Below are positions 1 to 8,671 of a stretch of 64,000 nucleotides of DNA, piece by piece; the first letter of the stretch is position 1; every line of letters starts with the position of its first letter. A program made the translations under genes and the position numbers. Source of the DNA: Fuerstiella sp. (GTDB lineage Bacteria > Planctomycetota > Planctomycetia > Planctomycetales > Planctomycetaceae); assembly GCA_014238335.1 (NCBI GenBank), contig JABABI010000019.1:5546-69545 (forward strand), written 5' to 3'. Below the pieces are notes generated by a model, which was given only the letters and a program-made list of their open reading frames with translations, had not been told where the DNA came from and searched no databases.

Positions 1-2
1 AC

Positions 3-2315
3 GTGATTGATGCGTTTCACCGCAACATGCCCTTCGATCAGTTCACCACGGAACAACTGGCCGGCGACCTGCTGCCGAATGCAACCGACGAACAGCGAAT
101 CGCGTCCGGATACAACCGGCTGCTGATGACCACTCGGGAAGGCGGGGCCCAGCCCAAAGAATACCTGGCCAAGTACTCGGCCGATCGAGTGCGAAACGCT
201 TCCACTGTCTGGATGGGAGCAACGATGGGCTGCTGCGAATGCCACGATCACAAGTTCGATCCTTATTCCATCACGGACTTCTATCAATTTGCTTCGTTCT
301 TCGCTGACATTCAGGACGTCGCCGTCGGTGTGCAGCCAGCAGTGAAGATGCCATCGCGGCAGCAAAAAGAAACAAAAGCGAAACTGGATGCGCAGATCGC
401 CGAACTGCAGAAAACAGTGGTCACCCAGACACCCGAGATCGAGGCCGCGATGCAGGCATGGGCACTGGATCTGCAGGCCAAACTCAAAGCGACTCCGAAA
501 AACTGGGGCATCGCATCGGTTGTCGACATGAAGTCCGCGAACGGACAGAATCTTTCATTACGGGACGATGGAAGTATCCTGACTGCCGGCACGCTGCCGA
601 AGCACGACACGTTGACCGTCGTCGTTTCGCCACCTGCTGGAAAAGTATCCGGACTTCGACTGGAGACTCTGCGACACGAATCATTCACGAAGAAATCTCT
701 TGCCAGGGCGCCCGGTAACGGAAACTTTGTCCTGTCCGGAATCACCGTGACCTGGATTCGCAACGGTGACGGCGGTGAGCAGGCCATTGCGATCAGGGAT
801 GCGGTCGCCAGCTTTGAACAGAAAGGCTGGCCGGTCAGGAACGCATTGGATGGCAAGTCCGAGACCGGGTGGGCTGTTGATGGTCAGACCACATCTGACA
901 AGGACCCGCTGGCCGTGTTCCGCTTTGCCGCTTTGATTGATGTTGCTGCGGGCGACCGACTGGTGGTCAGGCTGAAGCAGGAAGCCGTGGACTTTCACAA
1001 CATCGGTCTGTTACGGCTCAGTACATCAACGGTCGCAAACCCGGGACTGCAGGACAATCTTTTGGGGCTGTCCAGTCCGCAGGTCGCGACACTGGAGGCC
1101 TGGCCATCCCCTTCGGAGGAACAAAAGACGGCGTTGGCGGTACATTACCGCAGTATCGCTCCCCTGCTGGCGGATGCTCGGGGCGGCCTGAGCAAGGCCA
1201 GGAAAGACCGGGAGACTTTGGAAACGCAGATCCCTGAAACGCTGGTGACTCGAACGCAGGCCCCACGAGAAATTCGGGTTCTGGCTCGAGGCAACTGGAT
1301 GGATGACAGCGGCACGGTTGCGAGCCCGCAGGTACCGCACTTTCTGACACAGCTTTCCGTTACAGGTCGCGCCTCACGATTGCATCTGGCGCAGTGGTTC
1401 GTCGACGCGAAAAATCCTCTTGTCGCGCGAGTCTTCGTGAATCGGCTGTGGCAGCAGTTCTTCGGCAAGGGGATCGTCAAAACGTCAGACGATTTTGGTT
1501 CGCAGGGCAGCTGGCCGACTCATCCGGAATTGCTGGACTGGCTGGCGGTTGAATTTCGTGAAAGCGGATGGGACGTGCAGCATGTTATTCGACTGATTGT
1601 CTCGTCCGACGCCTATCGGCGGACTTCTGTTGTGACGCCGGAACTGCGGGAAACCGATCCGTTCAACGACTGGCTGGCCTATCAGTCGCGATATCGTCTG
1701 GATGCGGAATTCATTCGCGACAACGCGCTGGCTGTGTCCGGACTGCTGGTCGACAAAGTCGGCGGTCGCAGTGCAAAGCCATATCAGCCGGCCGGATATT
1801 GGGCTCATCTTAATTTTCCGATTCGCAAGTGGCAGCACGATAACGGCGACAATCAATACCGTCGCGGCCTGTACACGTACTGGTGCCGCACATTTCTGCA
1901 TCCGGCAATGCGGTCCTTTGATGCTCCGACGCGCGAAGAATGTACTGTTGAACGATCGCGCAGCAACAACAGTCTGCAGGCGCTGGTCCTGCTGAATGAT
2001 CCGAGTTTTGTAGAGGCGGCTCGCACACTGGCTGCTATGACGATCGCCGAGGGAGGAGCGTCCACTGAGTCCAGGCTGCAGTTTGTGTTTCGCCGCTGTC
2101 TTTCCCGTGTTCCTGCAGGTGATGAAGTGGCTGTGTTGAAAGCACTGCTGGAGAAGCAGCAACAGCAGTTCGCCGCCGCTCCGCAGCAGGCTGGCGAGTT
2201 GGCGAAGGTGGGACAGTCTGCAGCCCCGTCAAATGTTAACCCTGCTGAACTTGCTGCGTGGACGGCAGTGGCTCGCGTCATTCTGAACCTGCACGAAGTT
2301 ATTACTCGGACGTAG
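3..2315 (+). CDS. PSD1-type DUF1549/DUF1553 protein, 5'-truncated by window edge
   Basis: The reading frame is open to the left edge, so the true start lies outside the window; about 770 C-terminal residues are visible. It carries the end of DUF1549 (residues NMPFDQFT, EQLAGDLLP and the cysteine/histidine motif CCECHDHKFDP near residue 79) and then DUF1553 (GRASRLHLAQWF, NPLVARVFVNRLWQQFFGKG, and DAPTREECTVERSRSNN near the end). The same blocks recur in the complete protein at 40896-44375. In planctomycetes these proteins usually have an N-terminal c-type haem domain and a DUF1501 partner; their biochemical role is not established. No DUF1501 gene follows here. The stop overlaps the convergent vsr gene by 14 bases. 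Confidence 0.9.
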   Translation: MIDAFHRNMPFDQFTTEQLAGDLLPNATDEQRIASGYNRLLMTTREGGAQPKEYLAKYSADRVRNASTVWMGATMGCCECHDHKFDPYSITDFYQFASFFADIQDVAVGVQPAVKMPSRQQKETKAKLDAQIAELQKTVVTQTPEIEAAMQAWALDLQAKLKATPKNWGIASVVDMKSANGQNLSLRDDGSILTAGTLPKHDTLTVVVSPPAGKVSGLRLETLRHESFTKKSLARAPGNGNFVLSGITVTWIRNGDGGEQAIAIRDAVASFEQKGWPVRNALDGKSETGWAVDGQTTSDKDPLAVFRFAALIDVAAGDRLVVRLKQEAVDFHNIGLLRLSTSTVANPGLQDNLLGLSSPQVATLEAWPSPSEEQKTALAVHYRSIAPLLADARGGLSKARKDRETLETQIPETLVTRTQAPREIRVLARGNWMDDSGTVASPQVPHFLTQLSVTGRASRLHLAQWFVDAKNPLVARVFVNRLWQQFFGKGIVKTSDDFGSQGSWPTHPELLDWLAVEFRESGWDVQHVIRLIVSSDAYRRTSVVTPELRETDPFNDWLAYQSRYRLDAEFIRDNALAVSGLLVDKVGGRSAKPYQPAGYWAHLNFPIRKWQHDNGDNQYRRGLYTYWCRTFLHPAMRSFDAPTREECTVERSRSNNSLQALVLLNDPSFVEAARTLAAMTIAEGGASTESRLQFVFRRCLSRVPAGDEVAVLKALLEKQQQQFAAAPQQAGELAKVGQSAAPSNVNPAELAAWTAVARVILNLHEVITRT

Positions 2316-2730
2316 CTGCTTCCGCCAGAAACGTCTCCAGTCGTGGAATAACCTTGACTTCCGGTTCGCGCGTCCAGCATTCCCAGATTACCAGCGTCTG
2401 CCAGCCGGTGCGACGCAGCTGTTTTAGGTTACGGCGATCTCGCTCCACGCTGGCGGTTCGTTTGGACTGCCAGAATTCGGCGTTTGTCTTCGGTTTGACT
2501 CGGCCGTAACGACAACGGTGCATGTGCCAGAAGCAGCCGTGGACGAATATGATTTTTCGATGACGCGGCAGGACCAGGTCCGGCTTGCCAGCCAGATCAT
2601 CACGGTGGAGCCGAAAACGGAAGCCCATCTGGTGTACGACAGACCTCACAATCAGTTCCGGCTTCGTATCCTTGCTCCGAATTCGCGACATGTTGAACGA
2701 ACGCTGTTTTGGCGAATGAACGTCAGCCAT
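2302..2730 (-). CDS. vsr: Very short patch repair endonuclease (Vsr)
   Basis: Vsr nicks DNA 5' of the T in T:G mismatches that arise by deamination of 5-methylcytosine. The 142-residue protein starts MADVH and has the family landmarks: RSKDTKPE, the catalytic aspartate in GKPD (residue 51), and the zinc/active-site segment HGCFWHMHRC (residues 64-73) with a further Cys in IWEC. Numbering of D51, C66, H69, H71 and C73 matches E. coli Vsr as I recall it. I chose ATG at 2730 rather than 2757 because it gives the MADVH N-terminus, has GGAGG nine bases upstream, and overlaps the larB stop by 8 bases (ATGGCTGA), a sign of translational coupling. No cytosine methyltransferase gene is in the window. 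Confidence 0.93.
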   Translation of the reverse strand: MADVHSPKQRSFNMSRIRSKDTKPELIVRSVVHQMGFRFRLHRDDLAGKPDLVLPRHRKIIFVHGCFWHMHRCRYGRVKPKTNAEFWQSKRTASVERDRRNLKQLRRTGWQTLVIWECWTREPEVKVIPRLETFLAEAATSE

Positions 2731-3553
2731 TGCCTGTCGCCTCCGAGACGTCGGCATTTTCCTGGCGAACGGCGCCGATTGCGATCATTCCTGCCACGTA
2801 GCCGCCTCGAAAACCGGCATCGATGTTGACGGTCACCACGTTGGACGCGCAACAGGTCAGCATGGAGAACATGGCAGTGATGCCTCCGAAAGATGCTCCA
2901 TACCCTACGGATGTTGGCACGCCGATGACCGGACACTTGACCAGTCCACCCACAACGGGGGCCAGCGCGGCTTCCATGCCCGCCACACAAACGATGGCAC
3001 TCACCTTCTGCAGTACAGAAACGTGTTTCTGTAATCGTTGAGGGCCGGCCACGCCCACGTCCTCAATCAACGTGGATGTCACGTTCATCCAACGCAGTGT
3101 TTCCACCGCTTCCTGCGCCACAGCGGTATCACAACTGCCCGCCGTGACAACGGCCACTTTGGGGGCAGCGTCAGGCACGAATTTAGCGGCACCATCGTGG
3201 GTGTCGGCCGCCGTGAGAACAACCACCGTGCGTGCAATAGGATTGTGACGTACATCTGAGAATTCAGCTGCGATGAGGTCTGCCTGATTCTGTGAAACTC
3301 GCGTCACGAATCCACGCTGCCCGGCGGCGTGTTGCCGCTTCAGAATTTCGACGATCAGTTCCGGTGGCTTACCTTCTCCAAAAATGACTTCCGGGAATCC
3401 GCACCGTGACGCGCGACCGATATCCACGTCGGCACCGTCGATCGTTTCCGATTCAATTAGCTGCATTAACCCGCTCAGCGCTGCTTCACACTGCGATGAA
3501 TCCGCCAGGAAACTGCTGAGAACGCTGCGAATCTGTTCCGGACCGGGCAACAT
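2723..3553 (-). CDS. larB: LarB-family nickel pincer cofactor biosynthesis protein
   Basis: LarB carboxylates and hydrolyses nicotinic acid adenine dinucleotide to pyridinium-3,5-biscarboxylate mononucleotide, the first step towards the nickel-pincer cofactor of lactate racemase-like enzymes. The 276-residue protein shows the family blocks GFPEVIFGEGK, VVTAGSCDTAVAQEA and a C-terminal PurE-like half with GMEAALAPVVGG and PVIGVPTSVGYG. Length is close to the family norm of roughly 250. It sits 20 bases after the transporter gene and overlaps vsr, so the three are probably co-transcribed. larC, larE and larA are not visible nearby, so the rest of the pathway must be encoded elsewhere if it exists. 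Confidence 0.92.
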   Translation of the reverse strand: MLPGPEQIRSVLSSFLADSSQCEAALSGLMQLIESETIDGADVDIGRASRCGFPEVIFGEGKPPELIVEILKRQHAAGQRGFVTRVSQNQADLIAAEFSDVRHNPIARTVVVLTAADTHDGAAKFVPDAAPKVAVVTAGSCDTAVAQEAVETLRWMNVTSTLIEDVGVAGPQRLQKHVSVLQKVSAIVCVAGMEAALAPVVGGLVKCPVIGVPTSVGYGASFGGITAMFSMLTCCASNVVTVNIDAGFRGGYVAGMIAIGAVRQENADVSEATGNG

Positions 3554-3573
3554 GGACAGTCAACTTTCAAGCG

Positions 3574-5007
3574 TTACACAGCGACCAGAACGTAAACGAC
3601 GGCAAGGATAATTTGAACGACAGCAAATGGAACGGCGACTTTGACAAAGCCCACGAACGTGAGGCCAAGTTTCTGTCGCTGAATGATGGTCATGGCCACG
3701 ACGGTTGACGCACTGCCGATGGGGGTAATGTTGCCACCCAAATTGGCACCGAAAATGACGCACCACCAATACGGAGACGTGGCGTCTGTTCCAAGTCCGT
3801 CCAAAATCTGTGCCAACATGGCGGCAAGCGGAATGTTGTCAGTGACGGAACTGGCGACGGCGGAGCTGATCAGCAGCACCGTTGAATCCACGGGACTCGG
3901 AAGTTTCAGCAAAGTCGCGATCGCCTGACCAATGACGTCCAGCACCAATGCGTGTTCCATCACATGGATAACGACAAATAACGCGGCAAAAAATGCCAGC
4001 AGATCCCAGTCGACGGCAGCGTAGAATTTGTCCACTTCGTTCTTGTAGGCGATCAACACCACGCCGGCAAAAAACAGAGCCACGAATCCCATCTCAAGTT
4101 TGTCCAGTCCGAACGGCAGAGCGGACTGGCCGGCCAGACACACGATGAATGCTCCCAGCGAGACCACGGAAAACCAAAAGAACCGCTCACTGGGAATCCC
4201 TTCCGACGCGTCGAAACTATCCACCATTCGTTTCGCTTCGGCTTTTTCTTCGTTCGTTGTCAGGCCTTTGATGCCGAATATCCGTTTTGCCATCAGCAAT
4301 GTGACGACGGTCGACACGGCGACATACGGTGCGGCGACGATGAAGAATTTTGCAAAGCTGATGCCGGCTGCTTTGCCTACGATAATATTGGGAACACTGC
4401 TGATCAGCGTCAGCAGGCCGCCAACATTGGTCAGCAACCCTTCCGTCAGCAGGAATCCGAGCATCAGTTCGGATCGATGGAGTTTCTTCAGCGACACAGT
4501 TGTCAGGGAACCAATGATGATCATGGCTGTTACGTTGTTCAGCACGGCAGAGAACAACACCGTCAGCAGGCCATAGAATATCAACAATCGCCACGGATCG
4601 CCGCCGGACTTGCGAGTCAGAGATATCGCCATCCACGTAAAGACGCCGGACCGACTGGTGACTTCCACAAACAGACTCGCCCCGAGAATGATGGTGATCA
4701 CGCCCCAGTCAATCGAAGGTATGTAGACTGGCAGATTGATGAGGTCGTGGTCCGGCAGTTCGACAGGGCCGAAGACCAGCAGCTTTAGAACCGTCGCCAG
4801 AATCAAGCACAGGCCGGCAAACAGGCCCACGATGATCGATTTCTTGGCGTGGATTTTTTCTTCCAGAGCCAATGCAGCGACCATGGCAAAAAGAATGATG
4901 CCGAACACCGCTGTCACCCAGCCGGGGACGGCATGAGCGGCTTCGTCGATTGCCAGCATTACCGTTCCGGAAACTACGTCAATCAAATTTGCTGTGTGCT
5001 GCAACAT
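3574..5007 (-). CDS. NhaD/ArsB-type (ion transporter superfamily) sodium:proton antiporter
   Basis: A 477-residue polytopic membrane protein with about a dozen hydrophobic segments. Two pseudo-symmetric family signatures are visible: VLNNVTAMIIIGSLTTVSL in the first half with NVGGLLTLISSVPNIIVG after it, and TDNIPLAAMLAQ plus GANLGGNITPIGSASTVVA in the second half. These are typical of the ArsB/NhaD permeases, which exchange Na+ (or export arsenite) across the inner membrane. The adjacent universal-stress-protein gene upstream favours an ion-homeostasis role. I call NhaD-type from overall pattern; substrate cannot be fixed from the sequence. The start ATG at 5007 places a short soluble leader before the first membrane segment. 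Confidence 0.88.
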   Translation of the reverse strand: MLQHTANLIDVVSGTVMLAIDEAAHAVPGWVTAVFGIILFAMVAALALEEKIHAKKSIIVGLFAGLCLILATVLKLLVFGPVELPDHDLINLPVYIPSIDWGVITIILGASLFVEVTSRSGVFTWMAISLTRKSGGDPWRLLIFYGLLTVLFSAVLNNVTAMIIIGSLTTVSLKKLHRSELMLGFLLTEGLLTNVGGLLTLISSVPNIIVGKAAGISFAKFFIVAAPYVAVSTVVTLLMAKRIFGIKGLTTNEEKAEAKRMVDSFDASEGIPSERFFWFSVVSLGAFIVCLAGQSALPFGLDKLEMGFVALFFAGVVLIAYKNEVDKFYAAVDWDLLAFFAALFVVIHVMEHALVLDVIGQAIATLLKLPSPVDSTVLLISSAVASSVTDNIPLAAMLAQILDGLGTDATSPYWWCVIFGANLGGNITPIGSASTVVAMTIIQRQKLGLTFVGFVKVAVPFAVVQIILAVVYVLVAV

Positions 5008-5020
5008 GTCAGGATTTCAG

Positions 5021-5096
5021 TGCGGGACGGCCCGCAAGCCAATGCGGGCTTACGCCCGGAATGTGCTGGCCGGCTGGCGTTGGTCAGCAGAAGATG
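5021..5096. repeat. Dispersed GC-rich intergenic repeat, family 1, copy A
   Basis: About 76 bases resembling 10628-10706 and 14099-14175 in the same orientation. Shared blocks are GGCCCGC near the start, a CGGAA core in the middle and TGGTC near the end. It contains two potential small hairpins (GCCCGCA/TGCGGGC and GGGC-TTAC-GCCC). It lies between the usp and transporter genes and could serve as a transcript-processing or attenuation element. Function is not known. Confidence 0.65.
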
Positions 5097-5117
5097 CGGG
5101 TAAATTTGTAAGAAACA

Positions 5118-5972
5118 TCAAAGAAGCAGCATCGAAACGTCTGTCAGTTCGACACTGAGTGAATATGCGCGGCCGTGCATGGCCAGCTGGTCATCGTCTT
5201 TGGTATTAAGAACCAGCAGGTCCACATCGTTGTCCTCTATCAGTTTTCGATAATCCTTCAGGTGATGTCCCCTTGTCACCACGCTGTTGACGATGATGTT
5301 GGGACCTTCGTCATGGATGACGGTGGCACATCCGTCAATGAATTCCTGAGCGTCCTTGAGCAACTGGTTTTCGATGAGTATTCGCGCGTCGTCGGAATCG
5401 ATCTCGGGAATGCGTTCTATCGCCTGCATGTACCGTTCAAAGATGACATTGTCTTCCACATGGCACAACCAAACGGTACCACCTTCACGACACATTCGGA
5501 CACCGTAGTTTATGAGACGATGATCGCCTGTGATATGGTCAGCCACCACCATTACACGATCACAGACGCGGTCGGTGACGAACCCTGGTTTAGCTGCGGA
5601 TCCCGGAAGCACGAAGACAGGAATTGATGTCGTCTGAGTCAGGACATCCAGATGGACACCCAGACTGTGCTGCGGGACGAAGGACTTTTCGTGCAGATGA
5701 CGATGGGTGACGATCAAGTCGGTCTGCTGCTGATTCAGAATCTCCAGCAGTTCTGCCACGGTACGAAACTGATCCGCCGTGATCGTCCGCCAGTTTTCCA
5801 CAGTTGCCAGTCTTGGCACGAACTGCTTTGTGTCGGCGATCGTTGCGTTCGCCTGTTCGGCTCCGCCATCTGACACGACAACCACTGAAGACACCGGAAT
5901 GTCCACGTAGCGGAATAGATCTCGTTCCGCTCGCCGGAAAATCGATTCAAATTCATCAATGTGATCAACCAT
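5118..5972 (-). CDS. Universal stress protein (UspA-like, tandem-domain)
   Basis: A 284-residue soluble protein with two UspA-like alpha/beta halves. The first half ends in DLIVTHRHLHEKSF ... SIPVFVLPG and the second starts at DRVMVVADHITGDHRLINYG and ends in DNDVDLLVLNTKDDD ... TDVSMLLL. The repeated ending (D-hydrophobic-L-V-x-N/T, then a serine and a hydrophobic strand) is typical of Usp folds. A clear ATP-binding G-2x-G-9x-G(S/T) motif is not obvious in either half, so nucleotide binding is doubtful. It precedes the transporter gene on the same strand across a 110-base gap holding a repeat, so it may be a cytosolic regulatory partner. That link is inference. Confidence 0.8.
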   Translation of the reverse strand: MVDHIDEFESIFRRAERDLFRYVDIPVSSVVVVSDGGAEQANATIADTKQFVPRLATVENWRTITADQFRTVAELLEILNQQQTDLIVTHRHLHEKSFVPQHSLGVHLDVLTQTTSIPVFVLPGSAAKPGFVTDRVCDRVMVVADHITGDHRLINYGVRMCREGGTVWLCHVEDNVIFERYMQAIERIPEIDSDDARILIENQLLKDAQEFIDGCATVIHDEGPNIIVNSVVTRGHHLKDYRKLIEDNDVDLLVLNTKDDDQLAMHGRAYSLSVELTDVSMLLL

Positions 5973-6254
5973 TAACTATTCCGCGTACAAGGTATTAGAG
6001 CAATTCACGAAATGACGGACCCCGTTTTGACTCATGGGAGCAACCGTCCTGCCATTAAAACACGTGAACCGCGACCATGAGTCAGTGAAACTCGCTGTAG
6101 GGACACAGGGTCCGGAAATTTTTTTCGGGCACTGAACAAACCAATGCAAATATCGCCTATCCGAAAAAGACTTCCGACCCTCTTTGCCCGACCAGTAAAC
6201 CGCTGGGCAGCATAGCAGTACCGCGTGTACTGTCCACACGTGGATGAAACTACA

Positions 6255-7070
6255 TCACGGCGAGGCGAAAGTGTCATGCAGGCGCACTTCGGTAAGCATA
6301 CCAGGTAAAAACGAATCCGGAAGTTCATCCAGCAAACGTTCGTCCCGAGTGCGGAAGGGGAAATTGTTCTTCTGCAACAGAGTCCGGAGCCGTCGGATCG
6401 CCGGTACATGGCCATAAGCCAGAAACGCTTGTCCACCTGGGTTCAGGTGCTCCGGAAGACCGCTCACAATGGATTTTATCAGTCGAAAATAGAAGGCAAA
6501 ATCTTCGACTCGTGTCGTGTTGCCCGGTTCCCACGGCGGATTGGAAATAATGACGTCAAATCGTTCCTCCCTCAATATGACCGCCCATGCCTGAGGTTGT
6601 TTTTGAGAAACGAGTCGTACTTCCATTCGGTCGCCGAAGTTCAGCAGTTCTGGGTTATACGCCGCATTTCTGACGGCCCATGGGTTTATATCCGTCGCCA
6701 CAACTTTGCCAGCCCCCGCCTGAGAGCAGCATAGCGAGACGATGCCGGAAGCCGTCCCGATCTCCAACACGCTCTTCTTGTGTACGAGGTCAGTCGTTCG
6801 CACCAGTTCACGCAGACTCTTGGTGTCGTCCGGTTCCCAGAATACATGATCAAATACTGCAATCTGTTCCGGCAGCGCCTCGACTTTTTCCCAGGCCAGA
6901 ATCGACGGTCCCCTGTCGCTGGCAGCTGAGACGACCAGTGGGGGCGCGGATTTTTTCTGCGACTGCCGGGTGGCAGACGTCGGTTGCGATGTGAAGTCTG
7001 TGTTCCCGCCGGAACCACATCCGGTCAGGCAAATTACGATGACGAAGGTACGTAACAAGTGGTTGAACAT
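6255..7070 (-). CDS. Class I SAM-dependent methyltransferase with lipoprotein-type signal
   Basis: The 271-residue protein has a standard small-molecule/RNA-type methyltransferase fold: motif I VLEIGTASG (residues 101-109), the acidic VATDIN after strand 2, and the motif IV ISNPPW (about 175-180) found in RsmC/PrmC-like N- or C-methylating enzymes. What is odd is the N-terminus: from ATG 7070 it begins with a hydrophobic stretch ending in the lipobox LTGC (Cys18), followed by a serine/threonine/glutamine-rich linker of about 40 residues. A longer start at 7115 is possible but would bury the signal. If the signal is used, the enzyme would be anchored outside the cytoplasm, away from its normal cofactor pool. 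Substrate unknown. Confidence 0.75.
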   Translation of the reverse strand: MFNHLLRTFVIVICLTGCGSGGNTDFTSQPTSATRQSQKKSAPPLVVSAASDRGPSILAWEKVEALPEQIAVFDHVFWEPDDTKSLRELVRTTDLVHKKSVLEIGTASGIVSLCCSQAGAGKVVATDINPWAVRNAAYNPELLNFGDRMEVRLVSQKQPQAWAVILREERFDVIISNPPWEPGNTTRVEDFAFYFRLIKSIVSGLPEHLNPGGQAFLAYGHVPAIRRLRTLLQKNNFPFRTRDERLLDELPDSFLPGMLTEVRLHDTFASP

Positions 7071-7147
7071 GCTTGTTGCTGAGGCAGATTCGACACGAAA
7101 GCATTCTGCTCCCATTTACAGAATGCCTTCAGAAGAACGGCGTTACT

Positions 7148-8338
7148 TCATCCCGTTTTTTTTGTCATTGGTGCGCTGTTGTCTGTCTCACTGTCGGTTG
7201 GTGTCGCCATCTCTTCAGACTCTTCCATGGTGGCATCGAGTTCTGAAGTCTCTTTCTCGGTATCGTTTTCTGAGGCTATATCCGTCGTCGTCATCGGTGG
7301 AGTCGCACCGGCTGCAACGCTGACCGAATACTCACCCGGAAACAGCGTTGTGCGACCGTCAATTTTGCGGCCTGCCAGAGTATACTGAGTCGTGTTCTCG
7401 GGCAACACAAAATAGAGCGTGCCATTGACGTCTTCGTGCACACACCGCGCGCGTTGTTGTTCTGTTGTGGCCTCAACGACGTAACCAAACGCACTTACGT
7501 GGGCATTCAGCCCGAAATCGTCCCGATAACGTTGTGCGTCAAACACAACTTGACTTCCTGCTGCCTTCGCCACTTTGTCACGGCACAGATTTGCGCCATT
7601 CTCCGCCAGTTGCTGCAGTCGCTTCCTGTTGATTTCAATTCGGTGGGTCCTGATCCATTTGGCAAGGTGCTGATTGACCGCGGGATTCACCACAAACAAC
7701 GCAAAACCTTCCCCGATTGTGATGTCCGTGGTTAGATCTGAAGCGTCAAGTCGTATGCGACACGTCATCTGAGTACTGAGGAATGCTTCCGGGGCATTCT
7801 CAAAGGCTTCCTGTGCCTGTGCCCTTTCCTGTTCGGTCAGCCCCAGATCTGCCAGGGACACCGTTGCAGATGGAATTTCGAATTTGCCGGCATTGGTCCC
7901 GGTCAGCGTTCCCGCCAATTCCGGCTCAGTCGCGAAAAAGACGATTCCCAGGACACCAAAGAATAACAGGAAACACACGACAGGGATTGCGACAGCAAAT
8001 ACTCGCTGCGACTTCCGGCGACGCTGTTTTTTTCGTAACGAGCGCGTCACGGACGGACGACCGCCTGTATTGAGCACTGGAATATCGGCCAACCCCGCTT
8101 CGCCGACAGACCCGGACGTTGCGGACGGACTTTGTTCTGGCAGCGGAGCGTCAGTTTCTGCGACTGGAGCCGTAGTGGTTTGGCCCGTCGGATTCGGCAA
8201 CGGGGGTTCTGCTGACGGACTGACCGCAGGCACCAGTAGCCTGGTTGCGCACTTTGGGCAACTCCCCGACTTTCCTGCAAATGCATCGGGAACACGAATT
8301 ACGGCCGTACAGTACGGGCAGTGAAATTCAATGGCCAT
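7148..8338 (-). CDS. Zinc-ribbon, single-pass membrane protein, planctomycete type
   Basis: A 396-residue protein of unknown function. Residues 7-30 form a small zinc ribbon with CPYC and CPKC pairs. A proline/threonine-rich linker follows, then a basic patch (RKKQRRRK, about 102-109) and one membrane segment at about 113-136. The rest (from about 140) is a predicted extracytoplasmic domain without a recognisable family, ending in an acidic Glu/Asp/Thr-rich tail. The N-terminal ribbon plus linker plus one membrane helix is a common planctomycete architecture. It lies 77 bases upstream of the methyltransferase gene on the same strand, so co-expression is possible. Confidence 0.75.
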   Translation of the reverse strand: MAIEFHCPYCTAVIRVPDAFAGKSGSCPKCATRLLVPAVSPSAEPPLPNPTGQTTTAPVAETDAPLPEQSPSATSGSVGEAGLADIPVLNTGGRPSVTRSLRKKQRRRKSQRVFAVAIPVVCFLLFFGVLGIVFFATEPELAGTLTGTNAGKFEIPSATVSLADLGLTEQERAQAQEAFENAPEAFLSTQMTCRIRLDASDLTTDITIGEGFALFVVNPAVNQHLAKWIRTHRIEINRKRLQQLAENGANLCRDKVAKAAGSQVVFDAQRYRDDFGLNAHVSAFGYVVEATTEQQRARCVHEDVNGTLYFVLPENTTQYTLAGRKIDGRTTLFPGEYSVSVAAGATPPMTTTDIASENDTEKETSELDATMEESEEMATPTDSETDNSAPMTKKTG

Positions 8339-8671
8339 TAAAAGCTCTTGTCGCGCTGTTCATAGTTTCAAGTCGGTGACGATCGTTGATCGTGGAGATA
8401 ACGCTGGCTGGGCACCTGAGCCCGAACCACTTGTGCTGTACAGTCAGCTGGAACGCACCGGGGCAACGATTTGATCCGCGAGCCGGCCGAATAACTCTGG
8501 ATTTTGCAGGAATCTGTTGTCCTGACAAGGCCTTTCGTGGATTGTATCGACTTTGGGCCGTCTGCAGATTCAGGCTGGTGACGTGTTGCCACCTCTCGTT
8601 AACATCCGGCACCAGGTGCTGATTCAGCGCCTGCCTGTACAGCCCGGGGATCCACTTAAACAGAATTTCTC
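8339..8671. other. Intergenic region between divergent genes, no gene seen
   Basis: About 330 bases separate the leftward zinc-ribbon gene from rightward metF, so promoters of both should lie here. I could not pick out a convincing -35/-10 pair, a SAM or cobalamin riboswitch, or a tRNA. No open frame has coding character. Confidence 0.5.
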
